From: Reclinomonas americana ATCC 50394
Lineage: Eukaryota; Jakobida; Jakobea; Jakobida
NCBI GenBank assembly: GCA_048213135.1
Contig: PS015651.1
Location: 2,610 to 34,135 of the forward strand
Length of the DNA: 31,526 nt
Reading direction: 5' to 3'
Shown here in pieces: positions 22,093 through 31,526 of this stretch. Made by a program: the position numbers and the translations under genes. The notes below the pieces were generated by a model. That model saw only the letters and a list, made by a program, of their open reading frames with translations. It was not told the origin of the DNA and made no database searches. Position 1 is the first letter of the stretch, and every line of letters starts with the position of its first letter.

Positions 22093-22300
22093 ATGGCGTC
22101 ATCGTCGTCATCAACGCCGCCGGCATCTGCTGCTGCAGGTCAGTTGGCATGCCTTGTGTGCGCGTGCGTGTGTGTGTGTGCATGAAAAAAAGTGTGTGTT
22201 TTTTCCCGCGCGCGCACACTCACTTTTTTTTTATGTGTGCGCACAGATGCAAGTGAGAGCAAGAGCGAATTGCACGTGTCGCCTTCCGGTCTCGAGGAGG
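22093..22300 (+). CDS. First two exons of a gene running into a gap, possibly the N-terminus of isoleucyl-tRNA synthetase
   Basis: The ATG at 22093 opens exon 1 (22093-22138): MASSSSSTPPASAAA. A GTCAGT donor and an acceptor at 22246 join it in phase to exon 2 (22247-22300), an acidic/Ser stretch ending SPSGLEE. A GTGCGT donor follows and then the gap at 22343. The composition suggests a disordered N-terminal extension. Because the next plus-strand exons beyond the gap region are the C-terminus of isoleucyl-tRNA synthetase, this may be its start; that depends on the inverted-contig explanation. Confidence 0.6.
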
Positions 22301-22342
22301 GTGCGTGCGTGCGTTTGTTTGTGTTTGTGTGTGTGTTTTTTT

Positions 22343-23013
22343 NNNNNNNNNNNNNNNNNNNNNNNNNNNNNNNNNNNNNNNNNNNNNNNNNNNNNNNNNN
22401 NNNNNNNNNNNNNNNNNNNNNNNNNNNNNNNNNNNNNNNNNNNNNNNNNNNNNNNNNNNNNNNNNNNNNNNNNNNNNNNNNNNNNNNNNNNNNNNNNNNN
22501 NNNNNNNNNNNNNNNNNNNNNNNNNNNNNNNNNNNNNNNNNNNNNNNNNNNNNNNNNNNNNNNNNNNNNNNNNNNNNNNNNNNNNNNNNNNNNNNNNNNN
22601 NNNNNNNNNNNNNNNNNNNNNNNNNNNNNNNNNNNNNNNNNNNNNNNNNNNNNNNNNNNNNNNNNNNNNNNNNNNNNNNNNNNNNNNNNNNNNNNNNNNN
22701 NNNNNNNNNNNNNNNNNNNNNNNNNNNNNNNNNNNNNNNNNNNNNNNNNNNNNNNNNNNNNNNNNNNNNNNNNNNNNNNNNNNNNNNNNNNNNNNNNNNN
22801 NNNNNNNNNNNNNNNNNNNNNNNNNNNNNNNNNNNNNNNNNNNNNNNNNNNNNNNNNNNNNNNNNNNNNNNNNNNNNNNNNNNNNNNNNNNNNNNNNNNN
22901 NNNNNNNNNNNNNNNNNNNNNNNNNNNNNNNNNNNNNNNNNNNNNNNNNNNNNNNNNNNNNNNNNNNNNNNNNNNNNNNNNNNNNNNNNNNNNNNNNNNN
23001 NNNNNNNNNNNNN
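22343..23013. other. Assembly gap (671 N)
   Basis: Unknown sequence. It borders the contig that carries the misoriented isoleucyl-tRNA synthetase exons. The missing N-terminal half of that enzyme would not fit into 671 bases, so the gap size is probably an underestimate. Confidence 1.
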
Positions 23014-23079
23014 TGGTGACACAGCGTCAGCAACGGATGGTGCGACATGCACATGTCGTCGTGGCGCAACTTGGCTCAC

Positions 23080-24376
23080 GCTCCTCTGGCGGCAAGAGGT
23101 TGCGCAGGTTCTGGTACATGAGCTCGGTCATGAACGGCGTGAACGAGGCCTGTGGAAGACAAAAACACTTTAAGTCACCTAATCCTCGTCCGTGTGCGTA
23201 TGCGCGCGCGCTGAAGACAAACCATAAGACGGCAAAGCAGCATCAGGACTTCGAACAGGGTGCTCAGGGCCTCGCGGCTGTCCTCGACGCCGCCCGAACC
23301 CTTCATGCGATCGCGGTTCAACTTGACGTACCAGTTGGTGAACTGGTCCAGGAACTGCATCAACCGCGGGATCACAGTGTACAGGCGGTATGCTATTGCG
23401 GGAGCGATGATGAGCAAACACACGTCACATGGTGGCAGCAGACACAACAACACGCGCTGCGTACCCTTCATCTCGGCGTGGACAAAGAAAGTCAGGCGGT
23501 GGGCGGCCGCGAGGATCCAGTGATCCATCAGGTTGTGTCGGCGGCCAGTGGTGCACGTGAATGTCTCGCCGGTGCTCTGTGTTGTCGAGTCAGTCATCAC
23601 CAAGTCTTGCAGATAAAGACGAGATAAAGTGGAAAACCAACTCACCCTCTCCAGTCGGTGCACGTTTTGTACAAAGAACCGGTAGGCGTTGTACCAGGGG
23701 AGGAGGGTGTCCTTGACCACGTTCTTGACACCATCGTCCACAAAGCACAGCTCCTCGGCTCGCACCACGGGGGAGTTGATCAGGTAAACACTAAACACGG
23801 GACACACAACAGTGAGCGTCGAGTACATGGGACACGTGGTCACGAAAGAGATGAGACAGGAGACGCACCGCAGCGCATCTGCGCCGAATTCGTTGATGAT
23901 GAGATCTGGCGCCGTGTAATTCTTCAGGCGCTTGCTCATCTTCTTGCCGTCACTGAAAAGACACAAAACAGTTCATGAGCAGCACGACAAAATGAAAAAA
24001 AAATGTGTCACAAGCAGGTACGCAACGCGGCAAGGACCAGGCCGTTGACAATCAGATTCTTGAATGGCGGCTTGTCAAACAGGGCGGTCGAGAGCACCAG
24101 CAGAGTGTAGAACCATCCGCGCGTCTGGTCAATGCCCTCGGCGACGAAATCGGCGGGGAAACCCTGTGGCAAAGCCGGAGGTGAGCAACTGAATCAGAGA
24201 TGAATGAAAAGGGGGCACCACGCACCTTCTCAAACGACTCGACATTCTCAAACGGATAGTGCTTTTGTGCGTATGGCATGCTGCCGCTCTCGAACCAGCA
24301 GTCAAACACTTCCTCCGTGCGCCGCAGAGGCGGGTATGCGTCACCACGTGGATCGGGCATGGTCAGACCGTCGACA
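23080..24376 (-). CDS. IARS1: Isoleucyl-tRNA synthetase, central part (misoriented contig)
   Basis: Seven exons (24226-24376, 24027-24163, 23869-23952, 23646-23790, 23465-23574, 23223-23393, 23080-23149) encode the late catalytic domain and start of the anticodon-binding domain of cytosolic IleRS. Marks in order are [33 protein letters not shown], the KMSKR ATP-binding loop (in [12 protein letters not shown]), [25 protein letters not shown], then [14 protein letters not shown] and [12 protein letters not shown]. The enzyme charges tRNA-Ile in the cytosol. The upstream half, with the HIGH motif and editing domain, is absent from the minus strand to the right (24480 onward). The C-terminus instead lies on the plus strand from 24824. 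The simplest reading is that the contig 23014-24459, bounded by N runs on both sides, is placed in the wrong orientation. One intron has the GTTGCG donor (24026). Confidence 0.93.
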
Positions 24377-24459
24377 CTGCGAGGAAGAGAAAAGCGGTCA
24401 ATACATGAGGGAGGTGCACTCACACGAGCACGAATCAATGAGCGAGCAAGACGCAACAA

Positions 24460-24479
24460 NNNNNNNNNNNNNNNNNNNN
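24460..24479. other. Assembly gap (20 N placeholder)
   Basis: A 20-N run, the same length as the one at 7076-7095, so probably a fixed placeholder for a gap of unknown size. Confidence 1.
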
Positions 24480-24823
24480 CTGTTCTGTGCTCTCCCTTTC
24501 CTTTATCTGTCCCGACACTTCGAAGCTGTCCGGCGAAAGCTCCTCCATTTTCCGGGCAGTCAAAAGTAGTCGGAGAATGAGTAGTGCCAGTTTAGTTTGC
24601 TGAAGCAGCGTTTGATTTTCTGTCGCTGAAAACTTCGGCCAGATGGCTAGCACACATTTTTTGCCCCTCCCCTCCCCTCCCGATGCTTGCTCTCTTCTCT
24701 GCTTGATTGCTCTCCTCCACCACTGCCACCACCACGATCTTGCTACCTCGTGTTGCCGCTGCTGATGACTGACTCGTGCGCTGTGGGGTGTGTGTGTGTG
24801 TTTTGTGGTTTGCGGTGTGTTAG
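24480..24823. other. Stretch with no confident gene; probable intron before the IleRS C-terminal exons
   Basis: The plus strand is pyrimidine-rich and ends in a TG-rich run and a TTAG acceptor at 24823, consistent with intron sequence. On the minus strand an ATG at 24546-24548 opens 23 codons (MEELSPDSFEVSG...) that run into the gap. I cannot assign it to any gene. Confidence 0.4.
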
Positions 24824-25329
24824 TTTGTGCGCCGTGCCAAGAACGAGAAGTCGTGCAACACGGACGGCGCCGTGCTGATCTCACTGGATCTGGAACTGAC
24901 GCCGGCCTTGCGCGAGGAGTACTACTCGCGCGAGTTTATCAGCCGTGTGCAAGCCCTGCGCAAGAGCGTTGCGTCATTCTATTCTTTTGCGGGTGATTTG
25001 TGTGTGTGTACGTGGCGACTTACTATTGTCATTTGATACAGTCGGGACTGAAGCTCTACCACAACATTGACATTGAGTACACGACCGAGGAGCAGGAGCT
25101 GGTGAATGCGGTGACGGCGCAGACCGACGCCATCTCGAGTAAGCTGCGCACGGTCCCACGACGTGTCAGCGAGGTGCGCTCAGCATGCACTGGCCATGTC
25201 GAGGCGGTGGTACGTCTACTTGTCTTGTTCTGTCTCTTGTTGTCGATGAATTTCTACTCACACTTCTGTCTCTTGCTCGTGCAGATTGACGGCAAGAGTG
25301 TGGTGGTGACTATCAATGTGGTGCCCTGA
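24824..25329 (+). CDS. IARS1: Isoleucyl-tRNA synthetase, C-terminal exons
   Basis: Three exons (24824-24967, 25042-25209, 25285-25329) end at the TGA at 25327-25329. They encode the conserved tail of eukaryotic IleRS: GAVLISLDLELTPALREE, then REFISRVQALRKSSGL, an HNIDIEY strand and a final SVVVTINVVP. This continues the enzyme whose catalytic exons lie on the opposite strand at 23080-24376. About 180 residues between the two parts are missing, presumably in the gap at 24460. The first intron has the donor GTTGCG (24968). The gene converges with the MAPR gene; the stops are 39 bp apart. Confidence 0.88.
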
Positions 25330-25368
25330 GTGGTGTGTTTGTGAAACAAATGTATATTGCCAACTGTT

Positions 25369-26064
25369 TTAGCAAGCCCAGTTCTTCAACGTGCCCACCA
25401 CCTCGTACTGCTTGTTGAACTTGTCGATCCACTCTTGCAGCGTGCGTCGCTTCTTGTCGTCGAGTGAATCCTGCGCCACTGCCACGTTAGCGAATGACAC
25501 GCACACACGCACGTAGACCGCAAACTGCTCACCAGGCGACCGTGTACATCGTTGAGCTGCACAGAGGGAGAGAGAGAGAGCGAAGGGTGAACCACATGCA
25601 AACGTGATTTGGAGGCCGCACACGCAACTTCGTAGCTGAGGTTGGCCAGCGCATGCGAGCACTCTCGCCCACCAAACACACGATAGGGCGACTCCCCAGA
25701 GTAGATGTGTCGCCTCGGCGAGACGTCATACACCACACCCTTTACGCTCAGGTACAGCTGCACAAAACAAACACGTCAGAGTGATCATCGTGCGACTGAT
25801 GCATTTTGTGTGCACCCGCACCGGCTTCGCAGTGTCGACGCCGTCAAACTCGGCAAGTTCGGCGGCCGTGAACTCGCGTTGCTTGCTGCTGCTGCCGCCC
25901 TTTGCTGCCGCACCGTCGCTGTCAGCAGGCGCAGGCGCAATCCCGTGCGGCTGCTGGGCCGGCAGCTTGGCGCGAAACAACAGGCGGTTGAGCAGGAGAG
26001 TGAAGAGCCAGCCGGTCACCAGAATGCCAAGTGCCACGGGCAGAATGATGCTCAGGTCCAACAT
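25369..26064 (-). CDS. Membrane-associated progesterone receptor (MAPR) cytochrome b5-like protein
   Basis: Four exons (25822-26064, 25629-25757, 25533-25556, 25369-25470) give 165 residues. A transmembrane segment near the N-terminus (about residues 5-30) is followed by a linker and the MAPR heme-binding fold: LYLSVKGVVYDVS, then HIYSGESPYRVFGGRE, ECSHALANLSY, and a C-terminal helix ending YEVVGTLKNW. The Tyr residues in HIY and SPY match the heme-contacting Tyr positions of PGRMC proteins. Known of the family: ER membrane proteins that bind heme and support sterol and cytochrome P450 metabolism. Exon 3 is only 24 nt, and exon 2 ends in a GTTGCG donor at 25628. The COG4 gene stops 102 bp upstream. 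Confidence 0.93.
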
Positions 26065-26166
26065 CTGCGTGTGTGCGCAACGATGACAGACGGATGACGA
26101 GGGACAGTGAAGAGGACGACGATGGAGACAACTCAGCAAAGTCAAGTCACTTCACTGCGATGGTCT

Positions 26167-28904
26167 TCAAAAGCGGAATGGATCACCTGGTGCCCCCGAG
26201 CTCGACAGCGAACGCCACGGATTAAAGTCGCGATTGACGTCGCCGGCCAGATCGACACGTAATCTCAGCACGCGCTTCAGTTCATCCTCCGACAGTGGAC
26301 AAGACGATGGTTCGGTTGCCGAGTAGTACTCGCTGGCGTCGTCCACTCGCTCGAACGATAGTGCCGTGCAAATCTCCGACAGGCGGGCAAACTTGTCGCG
26401 CACGGTGACTTCGCATTCCTTGGAGAAGAACGTGAGCAGCGTGCGAACGTCCTTGTCCAGCTGCAGCGCGCCGAGCTGTCGTGCACCATGTGTGCATGTG
26501 TGTGTGAATGATCGATCGTCACCGACAAAACAAGCTTACAACAACAAACAAGCACACGCACACACCTGATTGTACCGTTTCCGCATCACCTGCTGCTCAA
26601 ATTGCATCACCACCACACCAATCACGTGCACCATCACCGCATCCATGTTGGTCTTCGAAAGCTCGGTCTTGAGCGGCGCAAACAGCTGCGACACGCGAGT
26701 GATAAAATTCCACGCGAATGGATCGTTGACCTCGTACGACGTGAGCGTGGTCTCGTCAATCCGATCGTACGGCAGCTGCCCGAACGGCTTCATCAGCTGC
26801 AACAGGCGACTCTCCAGTGGCTCCACCAGCGTCGCAATGCAATCCTGTGCATGCATGCGCGCGTATGAGGGCGTGATGGTGAAGTGCACAAAAAGTCGCT
26901 CCACCGATGCGCAACATTCAGCGAGCGCTTCATGTTGGCCGAGGTGACCTGCAAGTCCACACCGGCGGCGCTGATTTTCGAGGTTTGCTGGGCGTCGAAC
27001 ACATCGTGCACGGAGGCGTCGAATTGCTGGCGCAGTCGCCGAATGTACTGCACGCACGTCTCCATTTCGTTGACGTAGCACTGTGCATAAGCAGTGAGAC
27101 ACGAGTGCAACAACACGCATGTGCATGAAGCATACCAGCGCGACACGGAACACGGGATCCATCTGGCCGACCTCGTAGAACCGCGTGCTCGCCACACCTT
27201 CCTTTACACGCGATTCGACGTACTGTGTGCATCCTCGTCAGCGGCAGATAAAGTGCAAGGCAAAGCATTCCGTTGCTCACTCGCCTCAGCACAGGGACCC
27301 GACAGCACGCTGTTGATGTGGCTCATGACCGAAATCACCGTGTGCGGCGACAAGGTCTGCACCGACCGATTGGCCACGTTCTGCATGACAAAGAGCACGT
27401 TGTCGAGCACGCCACTGGTCAACCCGCCGTCGCCAAACGTGCCCTGCTCCTCCAGCTCCACAGCCTTGCGTAATGATTCCCGCAGAAAGCGTTCCTCCAG
27501 TGCCGCATACGTGGCCTGCACCTCTTGCACATACACAGAAAAGTCGCCGGTGCGCCCAATGTTCCACCCGGCCGACTCGGCACCGGCGGTGCGCTTGGCC
27601 TCCTGCCGCACCAAAGCTGCAATCAGTACGACGGCCCCCCCCCCCCCACGACACACAAACAATCCGCGCAGTACCTCGACTTTGGCATCGAAAAATGCGC
27701 GAAACTGTTCGCTGCGCTGACAGAGGGCGGCGAGCTCTTCGAGAATGGCGTCCAGTTCACGTGGATCCATTCGCACTTGCAATGCTCTCCGAGTTGTCTG
27801 TGCACGAATAACAATGGAGGTCAGATGATGACGGAGAGATGCGCGAGACAACGGGCACGCACCAGCTCCTGTGCCTTCTTCGCCGTCATGAACGAGCGCA
27901 GAATCGGCAGAGCGACTTCGTCGGTCACACTCTGCACCTCGCGCAGCAGCGGGCCGAGACTGGCCGGGCCAAAGTCCTCGATGATCTGCGGCGCCTCGGT
28001 TTCAATGGTGCCGGCCAACACATCCAACACCGATGTCAACCGGTCCACCACATCGTCCACTGCAGCGCACACATCGAGTGAGCGACATCATCGGACATGG
28101 AGAGCTCCACGAGCCGCACCAAGAATGGACTGCGCTTGCACGAGTGCGTCGGCGCGCACTGCATCGCGAATGTGCTCCACATACGTCTGCAGCGACTTGA
28201 CACTCTCGCCGAGTGGCGCCAGCAGCTTGGCAAAGCGCAGCACGCCACGCGATTCTCGCTTGTTGACACACTCGCGGAGGCGCGCCTGCAGGGTGATTCG
28301 CAGCTCGCGTTCCCGATCGCGAAGTACAGCGCAGGCTGGATCGTCGGGCACCGCGGCCTCGAGTGCGTGAAACTCTTTGAGAAAGTTGACAGCCGCCTCA
28401 TAATCCGTGTGCGCAATGGCCTCGTTGACGCCCTCGACGCATTTCTGCCACTCATCCACATGAGCACACAAACACACGCACACGCACACACATCCTTCTC
28501 CCTCTCGTACCCGCAAGTTCATGACGCCATCGGTGCGATCCAGAGCTGCGCGCGCATTCGTCTGCACCAGGCAGATGAGCGAAAACGAATGTGAAGGCAG
28601 TCGTCATCATCTCGCAACTTGCACTCGATCCAAGTGTCGCACACGCGTGGACACTGTGCTGGCCACTTCACACACACTCTGCGCCGCCGTCTGCAACTGG
28701 TCGACTTTGGGGGCCACAAGCGCGCTCAGTTCACCACTGTGCACAGCGTGTGAGATGAAGGACGGTGTGTGTGCGTGCGTGTTTGGCTGCTGCGCGTTGG
28801 CACCTAATGTCGGCCAGTTCGCGCTGGTGTGCGGTCAGTAGAGCTGTCAGCTTGCGCCGTGTCTCGGCACATCGCCGTTGTGCGTTCTCCAGCTCAGTGG
28901 ACAT
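26167..28904 (-). CDS. COG4: COG4, conserved oligomeric Golgi complex subunit 4
   Basis: The ATG at 28902-28904 opens a coiled-coil N-terminus (exon 28804-28904). Exons follow at 28619-28736, 28511-28561, 28120-28444 and 27863-28059, with more down to the TGA at 26167. Family marks include STRVRHLDRVQ, TDYEAAVNFLKEF, the MDPRELDAILEELAAL segment (about 27770), ALEERFLRESLRKAVELEE (about 27490), LTSGVLDNVLFVMQN, SYEVNDPFAWNFI, and the C-terminal RDKFARLSEICTALSFERV (about 26350-26400). COG4 sits in lobe A of the COG tether, binds SNAREs and helps retrograde transport within the Golgi. One intron holds a run of 13 C at 27635-27647. At least two introns start GTTGCG (28618, 26915). Some middle exon borders near 27290 are uncertain. 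The start is only 22 bp from the stop of the upstream TTC14-like gene. Confidence 0.93.
27635..27647 (+). repeat. Poly-C run in COG4 intron
   Basis: Thirteen consecutive C on the plus strand (G on the transcribed message side) lie within an intron of about 50-60 nt, just 5' of its acceptor on the minus strand. A G-run this close to an acceptor is unusual; length errors in sequencing are possible here. Confidence 0.8.
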
Positions 28905-28926
28905 GGCAGCGGATGGGACGCGTTCT

Positions 28927-30679
28927 TCACTTGTCCGTCTCGCTGGCTACTTTTCTTCGTTTTCTATGTCTAGATGACGACGAAGTTGTCGTCGTCGTCG
29001 CTGTGGTGGTGTTGGTGGCGGTGGTTGCTGATTGCGATGCTGCTGTCGTGGTGGCCCCGGCCGGCTCATCGTCGTGACTGCGGGTCGGATTGCCACTGTC
29101 GGATTCCGATGCACGCCGCTCACGCTTTCGATCGCGCCGCTTCCGGTCTCGGTCCTTGTCGTGGCGACGGCTCTTGTGCTTGCTCTTGCGCTTTCCGTCC
29201 TTGTGTTTGCTGCGATGGTGATGCCGACTGTGCCGATGGCGTTCGTCGCGTTTCGACTTGCGCCTCCTGGCTGTGCTGGTCGATCCATCGCCGCTGGAGC
29301 TCGACGACAAGCTGACGTCGTCACTGTCGTCGAGGCTGTCGCTGTCGCCGAGACTGTCGCTGTCGCTGGCACTTGAGTCGCTCGACGACAGTCGCTTGTG
29401 TTGTTTCGCCAGCGCTCGCCGCAAGCGACGCTCGGCGGCGGCCAAGCGATCCAACTCCTCCTGCTCCTTCTGCTGCTTCGCGGCCTGTCGCTCCTGCTCT
29501 TCCTGCAACTTCCGCGCCTCCAGTTCTCTTTTCTCCCGAATCTGGCCAGCACATCACAGTGAGTACTCGAGATGTGCATGTGTAGTGTGGCGTCGAGTAC
29601 GCACAAATTTGACAGCGGGCTCCGTCGCAGTCATCACATGTGCACTGCCGCTCCACGCATTCCGCGCTCGAGTCGCGAACGTCTCTGCTCGCTCAAGGTC
29701 ATTTGCGAGATAGTAGCTGCGCACGGCACGAGTGAGTCAGCACGACGAGCGATGTGACAAAGACACCGCTCCGACGCACTACTGAGCAAGGCCAGTGAGG
29801 GCGCCGGGGTTGCGACTGTCGAATTGCAGCGCCTCGTTGAGTAACCGAACGGCTTCGCGTGGATGACCGCCGCGCATCTTGTCGGCGGCAATCGTCACTC
29901 TGTCTCCACGATCAGAGGAGAATGAAATCGCGAGACAAAATCAACACACACGCAACAGTCCGTTGGCGTATGCGATGGTTTGCAGCACACGCAAATGAGC
30001 AGCAGAGTAGGGGAATTCTGAGCGCTCTTTGACAATTGGTCTTCGACTCCGCAGGGTATCACTGCAGGCTGGCGTTTTCAGAGACAGCCGGGAAAACGCA
30101 TCACAGGCATCCGACGTGGACGCAACACGACGCAACTGCAGCAGCGGCAGATAGCTATCGTACTCATCAATGCCCAATCCGTAGCACATGGCTTCTACCG
30201 CCGTCGGATTGGTGAATCCACGGTCGTAATGCGGTGCTGGATTAACTGCCGCGGCTTTCTCTCTGGCTTCACTGCCGTCACCGTAGCGGCCCTCGACATC
30301 GCCTGGTAGGGTCGGTGACGCACGCTCATCTCTCGCGCTGAGGAGAATGAGCACATGAGTTGGCGATGACAGCTGGAGTGGGAGAAGAAATAATGCACGC
30401 ACCGCGGAATAAAGGCCACCGGGTTGCTGTAAACTGGGCGAAAGTTGTCTTCGTCGGCGTCGATGAGCACTCCCTGCGAAGTGCACAAGATGAGATACTC
30501 GCCGCTAGACAGTCAACGAAACCCAAATCACTGCGCGCACCATCGTGAAATCACGAGGCACGTGGATATCGATTGCATGGCGGACGACGTCTTCCTTCAC
30601 CGTCAACAATTCATAATCCACGTCCGGAGATCTAACCTTGTTCTGAATGACACCTGCGTGCGTGCGTGTACAGGCGGAC

Positions 30680-30710
<31 letters not shown>

Positions 30711-31526
30711 GAGGAGTGAGGCCAGCAGCTGTCGAGGCATGCAACCCCAGCGGGATCGCACCTTGAATAATCGCACCCGGGCAGTACTGGTCCGGGTACT
30801 CGTCCTTGGCAATTGCCTCGCTGAGCACGTAACCCTGCCAGAACGCATGCACACACACCAATTAATACACGCCAGTGCACTGATACGTACACACTGCAAC
30901 AATCACACCTCGATCCTCACGTGCGAAACGTCCACATCCCGCAGTTCCGCACTCAATCCCAGCGTGCCGTCATCTTTCGGAACTCCGTACAACTGCTTCA
31001 GCACGACGCTCACTCCCTGCGGATACACTTTCGTGACCGTCACACTAGCCAAGCCCTGCAGCTCCTGCTCGTGCACGCTGCTCAGCAACCAGCACGCACA
31101 CAAACACGACAAGACACTCACCCGCAGCACAGCCGATCGAAGCGTCTTTCGTGCGTCAGACTCATCCATCTCTGGTCTTCGCTCTCGCGGCTGCGTTTCC
31201 GTGCGCCTCCCGCCCTGCCTTTCCGCGTTGTCGAGCGCGAAACTGGTCATCTGAATCGTCCACGAAAATCCGAACCGATCAGCCGCAGCGACTGTGCATG
31301 TGTTTGATGTTCAGAAACGCAGTTTGCAGTGCCGCTACTCCGCCCACCAAAATGCGCAACGATCAGCCTGCGAGGGCACAAAAGCCGGCGCCGGCTCATC
31401 GGCAGTGACCATCATATTGAACATCGTTCTGCCGTACTTGGCTGCCAGGTCGCACAGGTTGCTGTACATACACCCCAATAAACAAAAAATGCATGCAACT
31501 GTCAAACGCCAGTCGACACACACACA
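28927..31526 (-). CDS. TTC14: TTC14-like S1/TPR protein with basic RS/HK-rich tail (5' end outside window)
   Basis: Exons read 31361-31461, 31122-31291, 30909-31064, 30762-30834, one ending near 30565 and starting 30653, 30403-30497, 29957-30337, 29783-29899, 29605-29716 and 28927-29541. An S1-like RNA-binding part (VTVTKVYPQGVSVVL, PGAIIQGVIQNK) is followed by the TTC14 hallmark GFTNPTAVEAMCYGLGIDE (about 30180). A TPR comes next (HPREAVRLLNEALQFDSRNPGAL, split here by position, about 29790-29880). Then come a Glu/Gln/Arg coiled coil and a tail rich in Ser-Asp, His-Lys and Arg-Asp repeats typical of spliceosome-linked proteins. Known of the family: S1 plus TPR, probably in RNA processing, little studied. 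Two introns have GTTGCG donors (31360, 29956), and recognising the first joins the right-edge exon in frame. The 5' part lies beyond 31526. The intron near 30500-30560 has an uncertain donor. Confidence 0.85.
30679..30704. repeat. (GA)n tract in TTC14-like intron
   Basis: A GA repeat on the plus strand forms the pyrimidine-rich tract before the acceptor at about 30654 on the minus strand. Confidence 0.75.

Noticed and set aside
24480-24548. Minus-strand ATG with 23 codons (MEELSPDSF...) resembling a segment of the IleRS C-terminal domain
   Set aside because: Similarity is short and the order does not fit IleRS on that strand under either contig orientation. It runs into a gap, so it cannot be tested here.
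31335-31461. C-terminus of a separate gene ending in a TAG at 31335
   Set aside because: A GTTGCG donor at 31360 and an acceptor at 31292 give a typical 69-nt intron and join the exon in frame to the TTC14-like gene, so the stop lies in an intron.

Overview
This is eukaryotic nuclear DNA from a free-living or host-associated protist. I cannot name the organism. The window is packed with intron-rich genes. Introns are mostly 60-90 nt, GT-AG, and occur about every 40-150 coding bases. Neighbouring genes are often 14-115 bp apart. The gene set is ordinary eukaryotic cell biology: SEC24, COG4, cytosolic isoleucyl-tRNA synthetase, a TTC14-like RNA-binding protein, a MAPR cytochrome b5-like protein and a class 3 lipase. 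Several lineage-specific proteins sit among them. I see no CRISPR, tRNA, rRNA or transposon. Four N runs (7076-7095, 16251-17058, 22343-23013, 24460-24479) show that this is an assembly scaffold.

Layout. 1-6526 (-): an NB-ARC/STAND-like NTPase with degenerate ATPase motifs, a lipid-modification N-terminus and about 20 kinesin-light-chain-type TPRs; it runs off the left edge. 6628-8881 (+): secreted class 3 lipase. 9064-11208 (-): a four-helix membrane protein joined to a calflagin-like EF-hand domain. 11432-11883 (-): small acidic protein. 11898-12983 (-): two zinc fingers plus a degenerate endonuclease VII/HNH-like domain. 13073 into the gap at 16251 (-): EF-hand protein with two arrays of short leucine-rich motifs. 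17059-20592 (-): SEC24. 20706-22042 (-): acidic Ser-rich, probably nuclear protein. 22093 onward (+): start of a gene that enters a gap. 23080-24376 (-) and 24824-25329 (+): two parts of isoleucyl-tRNA synthetase on opposite strands, best explained by an inverted contig. 25369-26064 (-): MAPR protein. 26167-28904 (-): COG4. 28927-31526 (-): TTC14-like protein, open at the right edge.

How they relate. SEC24 (COPII coat) and COG4 (Golgi tethering) both serve the early secretory pathway, but I see no operon logic. The minus-strand genes are simply tandem and tight. Three observations stand out. A recurrent 5' splice site, GTTGCG, is used in nearly every gene and is required to keep the reading frames open. 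The membrane/EF-hand gene only becomes visible as one gene when its introns are resolved. The NLR-like protein has lost the key residues of both Walker motifs.

Exon borders were placed by hand from reading frame, splice signals and family knowledge. Gene ends are firmer than individual introns, which may be off by a few bases or use a neighbouring site.
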